This document shows, piece by piece, positions 1 through 11,236 of a DNA stretch of 64,000 bases; the first letter of the stretch is position 1; each line of letters starts with the position of its first letter. The notes under the pieces are model-generated. The model did no database searches, was not told the DNA's origin, and worked only from the letters and a program-made list of their open reading frames with translations. Source of the stretch: Oopsacas minuta (lineage: Eukaryota > Porifera > Hexactinellida > Lyssacinosida > Leucopsacidae); the NCBI GenBank assembly GCA_024704765.1, contig JAKMXF010000333.1:1-64000 (forward strand), in the 5' to 3' direction. A program made the position numbers and the translations under genes.

Positions 1-99
1 AACTTCGACACGCTGTTAGCAATGTGCGATGTGATAGGTTCCTGTCGCTGGGAAGGTGGCAAATATAGGCAGAGAAAGTTAACATAATTCACTGCTGAT

Positions 100-771
100 G
101 CTTTCATAGTAACGACAAAGTTCAGCGTTGCAGCCGCCACGTATCTGTTAACTCATCACCAATTCGAATTTGTCCTTCCTGCTGTTTTTTTTTCTCAAGA
201 TCCTCTGGAAAAGTTTTCGGACAAGCCAGGCAACGACACGGTGGTAACTTCTACATTGATGTAGGAGATGTTATCTCTGCATGCAAGGCACAGCGATTGC
301 ATCAGATGCTGAAATTTTAATATCATTCCACAAGGTTGTCTGGAGTGGAAATGCTCATGTTGTACAGCACCTATCGTATTAGAAGATATAGATGTTATGC
401 TGGAGACAAGTACAGAAGACACGCAAGCACTCCTTGATTCCACTGACACTCTTAAACATAAAGTAGTCTTCATTGCAGGATTCTTAACATATAAACACCT
501 AGGGCCGGGAGAGGGGAATGAGGTATCAAGTGAATTCTTGCAAGAGCTTGACAGAGGAGGGTTGAGAGTGCCTACATTAGACACCACATGTTTTGTATCC
601 ATAGCCATCAATCTCCTCGGAAAACTTCCTGAATCAAAAAACAGATGTCGAGTGTACATAATGAAAATTCTTTCATATGTGGATAGTCCTCTTGCGGAAA
701 ACTGGGAGCTGAGTTGTACTCTTGTTAATACCCTACTAAAGAATTTCTCTAATTGTATGTATTATACTTAG
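100..771 (+). pseudogene. P-element/THAP9-like transposase C-terminal relic
   Basis: Translated in two frames this gives the C-terminal part of a P-element/THAP9-type transposase. The hallmark DPLE motif begins at 199 in one frame, and its continuation (GQARQRHGGN, about 220-250) is in a shifted frame. The 124-residue ORF at 397-771 follows, with the typical late-domain phrases VFIAGFLTYK and LDRGGLRVPTL. The frame change at about 215 and a stop at about 320 show that it is not functional. No terminal inverted repeats were found and the 5' part is missing or outside the window. The assignment to P-element/THAP9 rests on the DPLE...FFG-like and RGGL motifs known in that family; it could be another transposase clade that shares them. 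Confidence 0.6.
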
Positions 772-1152
772 TCTATATGTTTTAGTTTTTAGTAATTATA
801 GTTTTTAGCATTTTATCTGTACTTTCGTAACCTGTATATTGTTTCAATTATCTTTTCAGCATTTGATAACATAACTCAGCATGAGATAATCATTGAGGTT
901 ATAGGGTATATACAAGAGTTCGAGTAATAATTGAATATTATTTGTTGTGTTTCTTCACGGCTGGAGGAGTCATCAGTTAAGCTGCCATTCGCTTAAGACA
1001 CCACACAATTTTGATTGATTAAAAAATTATCAAACAAAGGTGTCCTTTTGGCATCCTTGTCTTTCTTTGATGCCTTCTTATCAGTTACCTTGTTGTTATG
1101 CTGTATTTGACGTACCAGTGTTGTGGAACACTCTATCCACATTGAAATGAAA
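772..1152. other. AT-rich spacer, no gene seen
   Basis: Low-complexity AT-rich DNA between the transposase relic and the Ras relic. I see no conserved coding frame or clear repeat. Confidence 0.4.
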
Positions 1153-1592
1153 TTAAGGTGATGTTTCTATGTATTCTCCCCACAGCATGGAGGCGATTGT
1201 CTCTCCCTCCTTAGAGGAGATCCTCCTAGATTCGGACAGATTTATCTTGTTGCCTACAACCAAGAATGGGATGGATAGATTCACTTATCTCTTGATGTCT
1301 TTTTGTATTTCCTTGGTTTCCTGCAGACTGAATCTATCTATGACAGAGAACACCAACAGATAGCCGTCACATTGATGGTAGAACTCTTCCCGAATAATTC
1401 CACACTCATCAGTTCCTGCTGTATCCAGGATCTGTAAGATGTATAAACTGTCCTCCACTCTAGCCGGAGCCTCGTATACCTCCTCTATTGTAGGAGTATA
1501 TCCACACACGAATTCAGTAAAATGAGACATGTCTTACCAACAGCACCTACTCCTAACACGAGGATTTTAATATGTTCCCTCTTCATTTTCAT
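1153..1592 (-). pseudogene. Ras-family small GTPase pseudogene
   Basis: All the GTPase signature boxes can be read on the minus strand. The start MKMKREHIKILVLG leads into the P-loop (GVGAVGKT, near 1550). Switch I is YTPTIEE, then come G3 DTAGTDE, G4 NKID near 1215 and G5 ETSP near 1160. The P-loop is one base out of frame with the rest (break at about 1535). A TAA stop interrupts the chain between KDIKR and the strand SIPFLVVGNKID at 1285. The C-terminus stops right after the G5 motif, so there is no CAAX box. Without the lesions it would be a Rheb/Rap/Ras-like switch protein. The absence of introns would fit a retrocopy, but a local decayed gene is equally possible. Confidence 0.75.
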
Positions 1593-2000
1593 TCACTATT
1601 CTGTTGAATAATTATATTATTTAGCAACACTCATTTATAACTTTTCTAGGATTTAAACCATTACAAAAATGCTGCAGTCAATTAACTAGAAATTTCCTTT
1701 CGTTTTGATTAAACAATACAAATACTTTTTCAAGTCAATTGAAGGATAATATTCGTAGTATCAATCTAGATACAACATTCATTTATTTTAGCAAACCATA
1801 AAACATATCTTTGAAATTTTAAAAATGTTGTTATTTAGTAAACCATAACATTAAATTTCGAATTTTGTATAAGAATAACCTTACTCAGTTTAGCAGCGCC
1901 AAATACTCGATTTGGACAAAGAACCACAATAATACCTTTCCCAATAAGGATTAAGAATGAAAGATTTTGTATTCCTTGTGTCAGAGTTTTCATGAAGGGG
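1593..2000. other. AT-rich spacer, nothing recognised
   Basis: AT-rich DNA with only short chance ORFs and no repeat or gene signature that I could identify. Confidence 0.35.
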
Positions 2001-2575
2001 GTCTGTTCAGGTGTGTCTATAGGCAAAATCGACCTTTGAGAGCGCTACTGGTGGAGGAGCATTTCCGAATTTCCTTGTGACTCCTAGTTATTGCTTGAGG
2101 AATGATATTAATAAAGAAAGTCTGAAGGAAGAGCGGATTATAAGGTGTAATGAAATCTTCCCGTTCGCTAATATGCGTTATTGAAGGGTCTATTGGAATG
2201 AAAGATGTTGTATAAGTTGGAAATAAGATAGAGCCTTGCATTGGCTGTTCTTCAGGGGTCTGTTCAGGTGTCTATAGGCAAAATTAGATAAATCGACCCT
2301 TGAGAGCGCTACTGGTGGATGAGCATTTCAGAATTCCCTTATGACTGCCAATTATTGCTTGAGGAATGATATTAATAAAGAAAGTCTGAAGGAAGAGCGG
2401 ATTATAAGGTGTAATGAAATCTTCCCGTTCGCTAATATGCGTTGTTGAAGGGTCTATTGGAATGAAAGAAGATATTGTATAAGTTGGAAATAAGATAGAG
2501 CCTTGCATTGGCTGTTCTTCAGGGGTCTGTTCAGGTGTCTATAGGCAAAATTAAATAAATCGACCCTTGCTAGCG
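2001..2575. repeat. Tandem repeat, two full units of about 260 bp plus a partial third
   Basis: The phrase gtctgttcaggtgt...ctataggcaaaat recurs at 2001, 2258 and 2525, giving units of 257 and 267 bp and a roughly 50-bp third start. The two full units are nearly identical, including minus-strand ORFs of 74 residues in each (2017-2241 and 2284-2508). Those ORFs are conserved only because the DNA repeat is; no protein family is recognisable. Confidence 0.85.
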
Positions 2576-3257
2576 TAGCAACTAGATGTGACATAGGAAT
2601 TTGAAAATAGCTACATACGTAGTTAATACAACAATTAACTTGAGTGAATGACTTATTAATTAATCACACATTCAATGATTAGATACAGCAAGCCTTAAGA
2701 ATAATAATTCAATATTAATTAGTTACGAAGTAATTTCGGGTATTATGTAATGCGAGAAATATGGAAATTTAAAGAAAACAAAAATTACTACATAGTTATA
2801 ACGTCAATTTTAGGAATGTGTATTATCGGATACCGACAAAACGTCCCACGACATTTCGCTCCACTTTTGATTGGTCAATGTTTGTTAATAATTTAACAGG
2901 TTTTAAATGGTTAAATTATATTGCAAATATAATCAATTAATTTGGGATGAATGATTTCAGAAGAATCTAATGCTACAGTTTTGATATCGTAAACCTAAAC
3001 ATAGAAGTTCTGTGTTAGCAAAGTGAGGTAAGATGATTTATAGTAAAGGTAACGAATTTATATCAGGAATACATACGTAGTAATTAATTCTTTTGATGGA
3101 GAAGATGCGAAATTAATTGTATGTTTGCCAGTAAACCTGGAGTCACCTTTGTAGTTCTATTTAAATGTTGAAATTGTATTATTTTCAGCTTGCATTATCA
3201 GCTAAATATTATTTGCTACATTTTTATATTCTTTCAATTAACAACTTCATTTTATCA
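2576..3257. other. AT-rich spacer upstream of the FLYWCH ORF
   Basis: No gene or clear repeat seen. It probably includes the 5' flank of the FLYWCH reading frame. Confidence 0.35.
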
Positions 3258-3758
3258 ATGGATCCTGATCAGCCCTCCTTCAGGCTGATCAGAACGAACA
3301 AGGGAGGACAAAAGATGTTAGAAGGAGGATACTTATATTTGATGCATAGGAGAGTTGGAGAAATGACACATTGGCAGTGTGAGCAGAGAGGAGAGTGTAA
3401 AGCAAGGGTTCATACGAAGGGAATGGAGATAATGAAGCGTACGAATGAGCATCTGCATGCACCTGATGTGCAGGCTACGGCCTGCTGTGAGATAAAGGCC
3501 GGCATCAAGAGGAAAGCACGAGACACACAGGATAGCTCACACCACATAACCGGTGAGAAGCTCAAGTCAATCACACAAGTGATCGGGAGCAACAGTATGG
3601 CTGTCTTCGACGGAAGGAGAAACTTCAATAGCTTATTTACAAATTTTGTCTTTATCATCCTTATATTTGAATTCCTATTTAGGTTCACACCTATTCTATG
3701 TTTAACTCTACCAATAAAAGTAGAGACTAAGATATTACTATATATGGAAAAAGTGTGA
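3258..3758 (+). CDS. FLYWCH zinc-finger protein, truncated, probably transposon-derived
   Basis: The frame is open further upstream, but the ATG at 3258 (MDPDQPSFRLI) is the likelier start because the FLYWCH fold begins there. The domain runs over residues 5-70: TNKGGQKMLEGGYLY, WQCE, CKARVH and the zinc ligands C, C, H, H ending in HLHAPD. FLYWCH fingers bind DNA and in animals often head MULE transposases. Here no transposase domain follows. The chain goes on for about 50 polar residues and then enters a hydrophobic tail encoded by the 160-bp repeat array that starts near 3640. The tail is therefore probably not native, and the protein may be a relic. A related ORF lies at 45208-45849 inside an element with terminal repeats. 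Confidence 0.6.
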   Translation: MDPDQPSFRLIRTNKGGQKMLEGGYLYLMHRRVGEMTHWQCEQRGECKARVHTKGMEIMKRTNEHLHAPDVQATACCEIKAGIKRKARDTQDSSHHITGEKLKSITQVIGSNSMAVFDGRRNFNSLFTNFVFIILIFEFLFRFTPILCLTLPIKVETKILLYMEKV

Positions 3759-4170
3759 AAACCACAAAACTAAAACCAAGAGTATTTTTGATAGGTTGAC
3801 TAACTCAATTGACTCCTCATATGCGACTTACCATTCGATAATTATACATTTGTCATACCTAACTCGTACCAATTACGAAATATTCACGATTTTACCTTAT
3901 ATGGAGGTGTGAAACCGCATAACTCAAATTACACAAATATTTAAGGTAAGGAAATGTGACTAAATGACTCCTTACCCATGAATTCCCATTGTATAATAAC
4001 ACATTTATCATGTCTAACTCTAACTGGAAGCGATATTTTGACATTATTAACATAATAAGGCAACATGACCAATAGGCTCTAAAAGTATAACTTCCTATTC
4101 AACAATAACACATTTGGGGTAACTAACTCTAGCAGTTTACGAGATCTCGATAAGTACACCATGGACCCAA
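3640..4170. repeat. Diverged tandem array, period about 160 bp
   Basis: Three or four degenerate units can be aligned by eye. Landmarks recur in order: a 'taacac/atacattt...taactcta' stretch, an 'agat/cgat...att' stretch and then 'tatgga..gtgtgaaa.c' (3738 and 3899). The array supplies the last 35-40 codons of the FLYWCH ORF. Confidence 0.5.
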
Positions 4171-4257
4171 ATTCCAAGACCCGAGCTGGCAGCCCACAGT
4201 CCTTTTTTAAAGTCTATGAGTAGATTAGTACATAAGCGTACGTAAAACAATTATATA

Positions 4258-5590
4258 CTAGGGCGTTCAATAAGTCTTGCGGGTGATATCATAGAATATG
4301 ATACAAATACTATACACACTAATTCACTATATTATTTATTCAAAGTAATCCCCTCCTGCAGATACACAAAGTTTTAACCTTTCCACCCACTTGTAAAACA
4401 CATTTCTGAACTCTTCTTCGGGGATGGATTTGAAGTACTGGTACAGGCCCGTTCCGAGTGCTTGTAGTGTGTTAAAATCTTTGCCTTGAAGGTAGATTTT
4501 AAGCTTGGGGAATAGCCAAAAATCACACGGAGCTAGGTTTGGTGAGTAGGGTGGATGGGGAAATAATTCTAACCCTTCTACATCCAAGAAATTTTTGGTA
4601 AGCTTAGCTGTATGGGAACTGGCGTTATCAATTAAAATCTTCATTCCTCGAGTTCCGGTTTTCGGGCGGTACTTTTCTATATTTTTATCAAATTTGGAAG
4701 CACTTGCTCTGTAAAGAAAGTAGCAGTAACAGCCTAGCCACTCTCACAAGGTAATTGCAAGACAATTCCATGACTACTGAAGAAGATGGTATACATAATC
4801 TTAGGTTTTGTGAAGTCGGGCCTAGGAATTTTCGCCGGTTGTTCGTCGCCCTCACCCATGATCGCTTCTTATACTTGCTATATGGTGTTGAATAGTACAC
4901 CCACGTCTCGTCACCAGTAATAATCTCTGTTAGGCGTCTAGAATCGCAGTTCTCATAAGTTTCCAAGAGTTTCTTGTCAATATTCAGTCGTGCCAACCTT
5001 TGATTCTCACTGAGCTTATGCGGGACCCATTTCCCACAAATCGATCGGTAGCCAAGCTCAGTCGTCAGAATTGTATGAATAGCTCCCGATGAAATCTCCA
5101 TACTTTGTTCTAACTGATTGACAGTAATGCACTTGTCTTCCATGACCATACTTTCAATGAGTGCGATATTCTCTGAAGTGGTGGCGGATACCGGTCTTCC
5201 AGATCGAGGCAAATCTGTGACATCAGCATCACCAGATCTCAAACGGGCAGCCCATCGCTCTACAGTAGATCAGGAAGGGCAATCCACGCACAATATCTCC
5301 TGTAACTCGCTGAAGATCTGTACGGGCTGGATCTTGAGTATTGTGCGAAACTCTATGTAAGCTCGCCATTTGAGGTTGAAATTATCCTCCTTTGAAGCCA
5401 TAAATTCAACAGTGGGTATAAATTGACTACACGTAACTATCTCAAAAATTCATAATTTATATTGAATAAGCTTGAAACTTTCAGTATATGGAGTTTAACT
5501 ATATGGGCTTATAATATATGAAAGTTAGATATATTACTTGACTAATTCCTAAGATATATCATGACCCGCAAGACTTATTGAACGCCCTGA
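4258..5590 (-). mobile_element. mariner element A (DD34D), inactive
   Basis: 1333-bp element with inverted terminal repeats of about 25 bp (4260-4284 against 5564-5588; both ends begin AGGGCGTTCAATAAGTC). It is flanked by TA at 4256-4257 and 5591-5592, the mariner target duplication. It carries one transposase gene on the minus strand that is broken. Confidence 0.9.
4336..5401 (-). pseudogene. mariner transposase, element A
   Basis: Begins MASKEDNFNLKWRAYIEF at 5401. It has an in-frame TGA in the helix-turn-helix region (CPS*STVERW, near 5270). It continues through the linker WVPHKL and first catalytic Asp (TGDETWVYY), then suffers frame disruption around 4645-4800. The catalytic core resumes with LIDNASSHTA and ends SPNLAPCDFWLFPKLK. 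From the second to the third Asp there are exactly 34 residues, the mariner DD34D signature. With a stop and frameshifts it cannot make active transposase. Confidence 0.88.
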
Positions 5591-5592
5591 TA

Positions 5593-6457
5593 CAAGTATG
5601 AGAATCTAAATGTCACAATATGAAGTTAATCTATTATTGGGAACTATAAAAAGGTACTAAATGGGTGAATTACTACTAAATGAGAGTTTATTTACTGTAT
5701 CAATCCACTACTTTAGAAAATATCGATGCTGCCAGATATTATATTCTCCTCCTCATTCACTATCTTGAGTTGTTCAGTGTTATATCCGATTGCCCTCAAG
5801 TTGAATTTTAGAAACAGTAGCCTGCCAATATTTTCTGGGAGCAGTCTAACACGTTCATCGCTGCTGAGTTATATTTTAAATTTTGAATTCACGTTCACTG
5901 GCACATGATCCAATTGGTGCGGGTATGCATAAATACTTATAATCTAATTTGCCAGTTGTGGCCATTGTACAGACCTTCCCTTATTTGACATATGGACCGT
6001 ATTTCTCAGGCAAAGAGTTAGAAAGTACCTTATTAATCTAAATAACTACAATCAATTTTAGAAATCCAGGGAATCCGAGAAATGTATCCAAGGAAATAGT
6101 TTCAAAGGGTTGGTAAGTATGCATTTCATTATGCCAAAATTCCAACGGATTCTTTAGAGGGAAGAGAACACTGTTGTTAGGCTCCCCACCTTGAATTGCC
6201 AAATTATGCAGGTTCTATTCTTTCTGCGTTCGCCCCTTTTGCAATTTCTCTTTGAAATTTTTGTGTAGTTTCATTCAAAATTGCATCCAGCCCATCTCAA
6301 TCCTAACTTCTGAAAATTCCCCACTTTAGGAGATTCAGTGGCTATTTGTTCCAAACACTTCCATTTACCAACCCCACTTGCAAGGTTCCACTGTTTTCGA
6401 GTACTTATATACGTATATTCGGTAGACAACAATATCATTAGTAGCTAATAATCTCAG
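5593..6457. other. Spacer with a short dispersed repeat
   Basis: No gene. The segment near 6105-6125 (GGTTGGTAAGTATGCA) recurs in opposite orientation near 9600-9616, with weaker similarity around it, so a small dispersed repeat lies here. The last 100 bp are the 5' flank of the NHL gene. Confidence 0.35.
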
Positions 6458-7720
6458 ATGGCTACTTCGATAACTACTACAGGATTAAACTATGAAGAGA
6501 AGCCTTTCCTATCACAATTGGCTGTTGCTAAATCCGAACTGAATGAGAAAATAATGGCAGCTGAGGAGTCTGTAGCTGAGAGATTAAGAGAGAGAGTACT
6601 ACAGCTACACTCTGAGTTTAAGAGGATAGAGGACGAATATAATTGTAAAGAAGTTACTGATGAGATAGCAAAATTAGAAGCTGAGAAAGGAGAAATTAGA
6701 TTCAAAGATCCTGAAGAAGGATTCATGAGAAGGGAATTAAAACGGATCGATCTCCGTATAAACGAGCTGGAAACAATGATGGAGAAATCCCAAGCAAAGT
6801 TTAGGAGAGTTGAGTTTGAGTGGGACGAACTTCCCCTTGAAAATATACATTGTAAAGTAGGATCAATTCGAGTCAGTGCTGTACCTAACTATAAGCAATT
6901 ATCTGATCCAGTGAAGTATGCTGGTACACACAGTTACAACTCTCCAGATTCTCAAGAATTCAGATGTCCTCGTTCCTTAGGTATTGACCCGGAAACGAAT
7001 AATATTTATATTTGTGACACTGGAAACAATCGAGTTCAAGTTTACAACGAATCTTTAAAGTTCATTCGTGATATCAGTGACAAGATGAAAGGCCCAGCTT
7101 ATATATGCATACAGCTTAACAAGGTATATGTTACACAGACAGATGTTAATAGCCTCAATGTATATCATACTGACGGTGCATTATCTCATACTGTCGGAAG
7201 TAAAGGAAAGAAAGAGCTAGAATTTGATGATCCTAGAGGAGTTGTTGTTTCAATTGAGAAAGATCTTATCTACATTTGTGACTGGTCCAACAATCGCATA
7301 CAATGTTTGAATCTACAGGACTATAGCTTCAAATCATTAATTAGTGATGTTTGTCACCCAAAGGAAATCAAACTAACTTCACAGGAAGTAGTAGTGTTAA
7401 TGGAGGGAGAGAAGTGTATCAGATTTTATAATTATTCTCATCAGCTGATTCGAGACATTATCACCTATGGAGAAGATAATCAAGTTGGACTTTCAAGTCA
7501 TTTCTGTATCGACTTAGATTCCAATATTTTGATAACAGACCATTCAGATTTTTGTCATTGTGTTCTGATATTTTCCAGCTCAGAAAAACTTATACACAAG
7601 ATTGGAGAATATGGAGAAGATCGCGGCCAATTTAAAGAACCAAAAGGTATTGCAATAGACAGAAACGGTAGAATAATTGTGGTATCTCATAACATGTATC
7701 AGTGTATTCAGATATTTTGA
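6458..7720 (+). CDS. Coiled-coil and NHL-repeat protein (TRIM-NHL-like, no RING/B-box)
   Basis: Intact 420-residue single-exon gene. Residues 20-125 form a charged coiled coil (EKIMAAEESVAERLRERV..., KLEAEKGEIR...). Residues 160-420 are NHL beta-propeller repeats with the usual phrasing: FRCPRSLGIDPETNNIYICD, NNRVQVYN, FDDPRGVVV, YICDWSNNRIQCL, FKEPKGIAIDRNGRIIVV. This is the back half of a TRIM2/3/71-type protein without the N-terminal RING and B-box, so ubiquitin ligase activity is not expected unless those domains sit in another exon. NHL propellers bind RNA or protein. Two broken relatives occur at 10352-12581 and 62106-62920, so the family has expanded locally. Confidence 0.85.
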   Translation: MATSITTTGLNYEEKPFLSQLAVAKSELNEKIMAAEESVAERLRERVLQLHSEFKRIEDEYNCKEVTDEIAKLEAEKGEIRFKDPEEGFMRRELKRIDLRINELETMMEKSQAKFRRVEFEWDELPLENIHCKVGSIRVSAVPNYKQLSDPVKYAGTHSYNSPDSQEFRCPRSLGIDPETNNIYICDTGNNRVQVYNESLKFIRDISDKMKGPAYICIQLNKVYVTQTDVNSLNVYHTDGALSHTVGSKGKKELEFDDPRGVVVSIEKDLIYICDWSNNRIQCLNLQDYSFKSLISDVCHPKEIKLTSQEVVVLMEGEKCIRFYNYSHQLIRDIITYGEDNQVGLSSHFCIDLDSNILITDHSDFCHCVLIFSSSEKLIHKIGEYGEDRGQFKEPKGIAIDRNGRIIVVSHNMYQCIQIF

Positions 7721-8307
7721 AACGAATATACTTGTCAGATTATTTTACCTTTCTTAGAGTATATATATATATATATTTTGTGGTGTGTATATATTTGATC
7801 GAGTTATTTATAAATTTGGTTCTAATAGAGCAGATTAACCTACGTAATTATATCACTTGTCTAGTTATATGTACGTAGTGAAGGTTTCGGTACGTGATTA
7901 TTCATGAAACATTGAACACTGCTAGAAGCGCAATCTGTAGCAAACATGGTTAGCTAAGCACGAGGAATCTATAGCGAAATCTTAAGACGTACACAATAGT
8001 GAAAAAAATTTGTCTGTACTATCTGAGTTACGTCATCCGAATAGGGATTGCATTGCAATAATTAATGGGAAGTAATACGTATTAACCGAGCGTACGTCTT
8101 ATCCAAGTTCTACTGTACTACCCTAATATACACGCTTGCATAACCATTCCAACTACTAGTGGGGAAAGTCTATTACTATTAATTTGTTTATTCCCAATTA
8201 ATCCTACGTGTATGTCATAATTCACTGACCTATGGCAGATACATTTTAGTCCTAGGTTATGGTGTACCAGCTGTACTCTGCTTTAAGTTAACACATATTA
8301 ATTAGAA
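7721..8307. other. Intergenic spacer with an AT microsatellite and a MITE end
   Basis: An (AT)n run is present at about 7760-7776. Near 8093-8122 the sequence gtacgtcttatccaagttct followed by actgta matches the right terminus of the MITE at 16613-16789, so a decayed copy lies here. No gene seen. Confidence 0.5.
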
Positions 8308-9513
8308 ATGCTATTCTACTACATATTCTTTATTTTGTTCTTATCAACTTTATTTTTGGCTTATGCAATACATTTTGCGTTCAGGGTCAGAAAGAAAATC
8401 AGTCGATTCGCTTGCTCAATTGACGCGCACTCTTTCGCCGATAAATACTCAGTCACATTACAGATAAACACAACAGAAAAACGGTTAATATTTGGTCGAA
8501 AAAATGGTGAGAATCGTTGCAAAATATCTTTATTCTATAATGAACATAAAATGATATTTTACCCAGTTATACTGAACAGATTAACTGCTATTGATAGAAA
8601 TGAGTATAGAGACTATTTTTATGAATCTCTCGAGTTTATTACTGGCCGTAAGAAAGATGTCATCATCCGTGATGTCAAATGGTATTTCATATTGAATTTC
8701 TTCAGAATGTCTAGTTTCTATCAGATTTTGTTTAATATGCGACCTTTTAGACCAATTCTACCATTTGTTCAGCAGAATAATTTGGATGATCCTGATACGA
8801 TAATGCACTATGTTCCGAACCATTTGAAGATTGGAACAAAACTAACTTTAGTTGAAATAGATAGTTTTCCTAGATACTACATTGATTCACTGAACAAACA
8901 AACTTGTAATTCTTCAAAGAAAAGGATTGCCGCTCTCAGGAAATTGATAAAAACTGTCAAATATCGAAAACATTCTTGCAAAATCCCTCCAAAAGAAGCT
9001 ATGTTATTCGATGAAGATTTCTTAAATTCATTGCGTCAGTCTAGTCAGCCTGTTGACTACATAGAAGCTGAAATACAGAAAACTCGCGGTTTCTCACACA
9101 AATTAGGCTCAGATAAAATTGGCAAATGTAATCTTCATGCTTTAGACCACAAACTAAATCCACTATTCGCTGCTGACATAAACAAATTTTTAGCGAATTC
9201 TAACACTTTTACCTCTCGCAGTGATAGCCGTATTGTATTATACTACATACCTAATGGTGGATTACGTTACTATTCAGCTCTTTACCATCATCAATACAGC
9301 GTGTTAAATTTCTCGAGGAAGATTGATAATATTAGAGATGAAATGCTATTTCTTTGCTGTTTCAATAAAGCTAAATTTGAGCTGAGTGAACAGATGGATA
9401 AGATTGATGTATTGATTAGTTTATTACAAAATGAATGGAATATATTCTCTAAAGGCACACAGGTTTATCTTGTTGGGAATCAATCAGAAATGCATTTATT
9501 AATGAAAGAATAA
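8308..9513 (+). CDS. Unrecognised protein with an N-terminal membrane anchor
   Basis: Intact 401-residue ORF starting at the first ATG. Residues 1-25 (MLFYYIFFILFLSTLFLAYA) form a strong hydrophobic segment followed by basic residues (RVRKK). That fits a signal anchor with the bulk of the protein cytosolic, or a signal peptide. The remainder is rich in Lys, Asn, Tyr and Phe, with scattered cysteines and no repeat, zinc-binding pattern or catalytic motif that I can name. Codon use and length with no stop argue for a real gene. It sits between two NHL-type genes in the same direction, with spacers of about 590 and 840 bp. Function unknown; possibly lineage-specific. Confidence 0.7.
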   Translation: MLFYYIFFILFLSTLFLAYAIHFAFRVRKKISRFACSIDAHSFADKYSVTLQINTTEKRLIFGRKNGENRCKISLFYNEHKMIFYPVILNRLTAIDRNEYRDYFYESLEFITGRKKDVIIRDVKWYFILNFFRMSSFYQILFNMRPFRPILPFVQQNNLDDPDTIMHYVPNHLKIGTKLTLVEIDSFPRYYIDSLNKQTCNSSKKRIAALRKLIKTVKYRKHSCKIPPKEAMLFDEDFLNSLRQSSQPVDYIEAEIQKTRGFSHKLGSDKIGKCNLHALDHKLNPLFAADINKFLANSNTFTSRSDSRIVLYYIPNGGLRYYSALYHHQYSVLNFSRKIDNIRDEMLFLCCFNKAKFELSEQMDKIDVLISLLQNEWNIFSKGTQVYLVGNQSEMHLLMKE

Positions 9514-10351
9514 TAATAATTGAAATGTATCATTGGTTGTTTGGGTGGATTAAATGTCTACTCTACAAACTGGATGTCTCCAGTAAGGTGTAAGGTGCAT
9601 ACTTACCAACCCCTTGTAACTGTTTCTCTGGAAATTTTACTCTCAAAATTCCTGAATTTCGAATATTATATGCAAATTCAAATCCCTTGATAACCCAGGG
9701 TCCCTGGATGGTTTGGAAAATATGAAGGTGAATCAAACCGAAGCAAAATTTGTGGGTCAGCTCCTGTCTGGTAAACGAAATATAGACTATTTAAATATTT
9801 CTAGTACTAGCTGAGTCAATCTAGCGATCGATTATATATCTCAACGAATATTATCGTAGTTGTGACTTTTTATCCAACAGGCCAACTCACCCGATTCAAA
9901 TTTTTGGACCAGGGATAAGTCCCAAGTCCATTGAAATGATACAGGCATTTATTTTGTGATATTATTGAATTGGGCCCGACTAAGGCTTGAGAATAAAACA
10001 GTATATGACTACAAAGTATTTCCAGGCTGAAATAACTTATCTAATTTCTTACATAGCAAATATGTTAGAAAATTGCTAAAATTTTGAAATTCTATTAATT
10101 GTTCATAAATACATTTCGGGGTTAAGGAATTATTCCATGAGATCTAAGGATATCTCCACACAAATATCAAAGATTGTCCTAATAATTTCTGCACGTTCCA
10201 GAGACTTATAGTAGTGACCATGGATGACATTTATCACATTCGTTTGAAGCGTATAATGGTATTTTATGTCTTGTCATGATGGATATATTCACAAATCTAT
10301 GTGATCCAACCACTTATCTACATTCTTATCAATAGCATATAATTTATTATA
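9514..10351. other. Intergenic spacer
   Basis: Contains the reverse copy (about 9596-9660) of the short dispersed repeat also seen near 6090-6125. Otherwise AT-rich with no gene signature. Confidence 0.35.
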
Positions 10352-11236
10352 ATGGCATCAGCAATTCATGTATCAGATCATATTCCATCTTCATTCCAGA
10401 ATTTGCAAAAGAGATTGGATCAATTCAGAGAAGCAGCTATGAATGATTTAGCTTTGAATATCTCTTATGTTAGTTTATTTTGGCCAATTAATGTCTTGGA
10501 AGATATTATTGACAATATGTGTATTTTTGAACAACAGAACAATTCTATTCAAAAGAACACTGAATTTCATTTGGAATTGAATAAATTTGCAGATAGTCTT
10601 GAAGATCCTTGGGGTATAGCGATCGACTCTGCTAATGATCTTGTTTATATTACTGAGAGATATTTTGATAAAGTTAGGATATTCTGTAGATGTTATGGAA
10701 CATGTATTGGCTGTATTGAAGGGGAAAAATTACAATTTCCAGAGAATATTATTCTAAAACACATTTCTGTAATTGTACAGTGCAGTAAATCAATTCATAA
10801 ATCGATTCATTAACTCTTAATACAGAATTAACCATACTTTCTGATTCATTATTGGCTGGTTTATGTACAGATGAGTTACACATGTATGTAGGAGATTACT
10901 ACAATGTGAGTCTAGTGGTACTGAGTATGAATTTAGAAGAAGAGAGGAGAATAACTCTCAAAGGTGAATACTGCAAAGCTAATGAAACTCTGATAAAGTC
11001 CATCTCATTGGTTCAAAATGAGTTTTAAATTTTGTTTGTAAATACAGATTACCCTCTACAAGCCTTTTCAATTGAGGGTATCCTCACAAGAACAGTTATA
11101 CCTTTACAATTATTGAAGTTTCCTCGCTGCTTCTCTCTCGATCAACAGTTAAACGTTATAATAGGAGGTGTAGATGACGTGAAGATATTCTCGAATGAAG
11201 GGAAATACAAAACTAAGTTTGGGAGGTTTTCTGATG

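Noticed and set aside
2017-2508. Paired 74-residue minus-strand ORFs as tandem small genes
   Set aside because: Conserved only because the 260-bp DNA unit is duplicated. No start context, domain or third copy supports coding.
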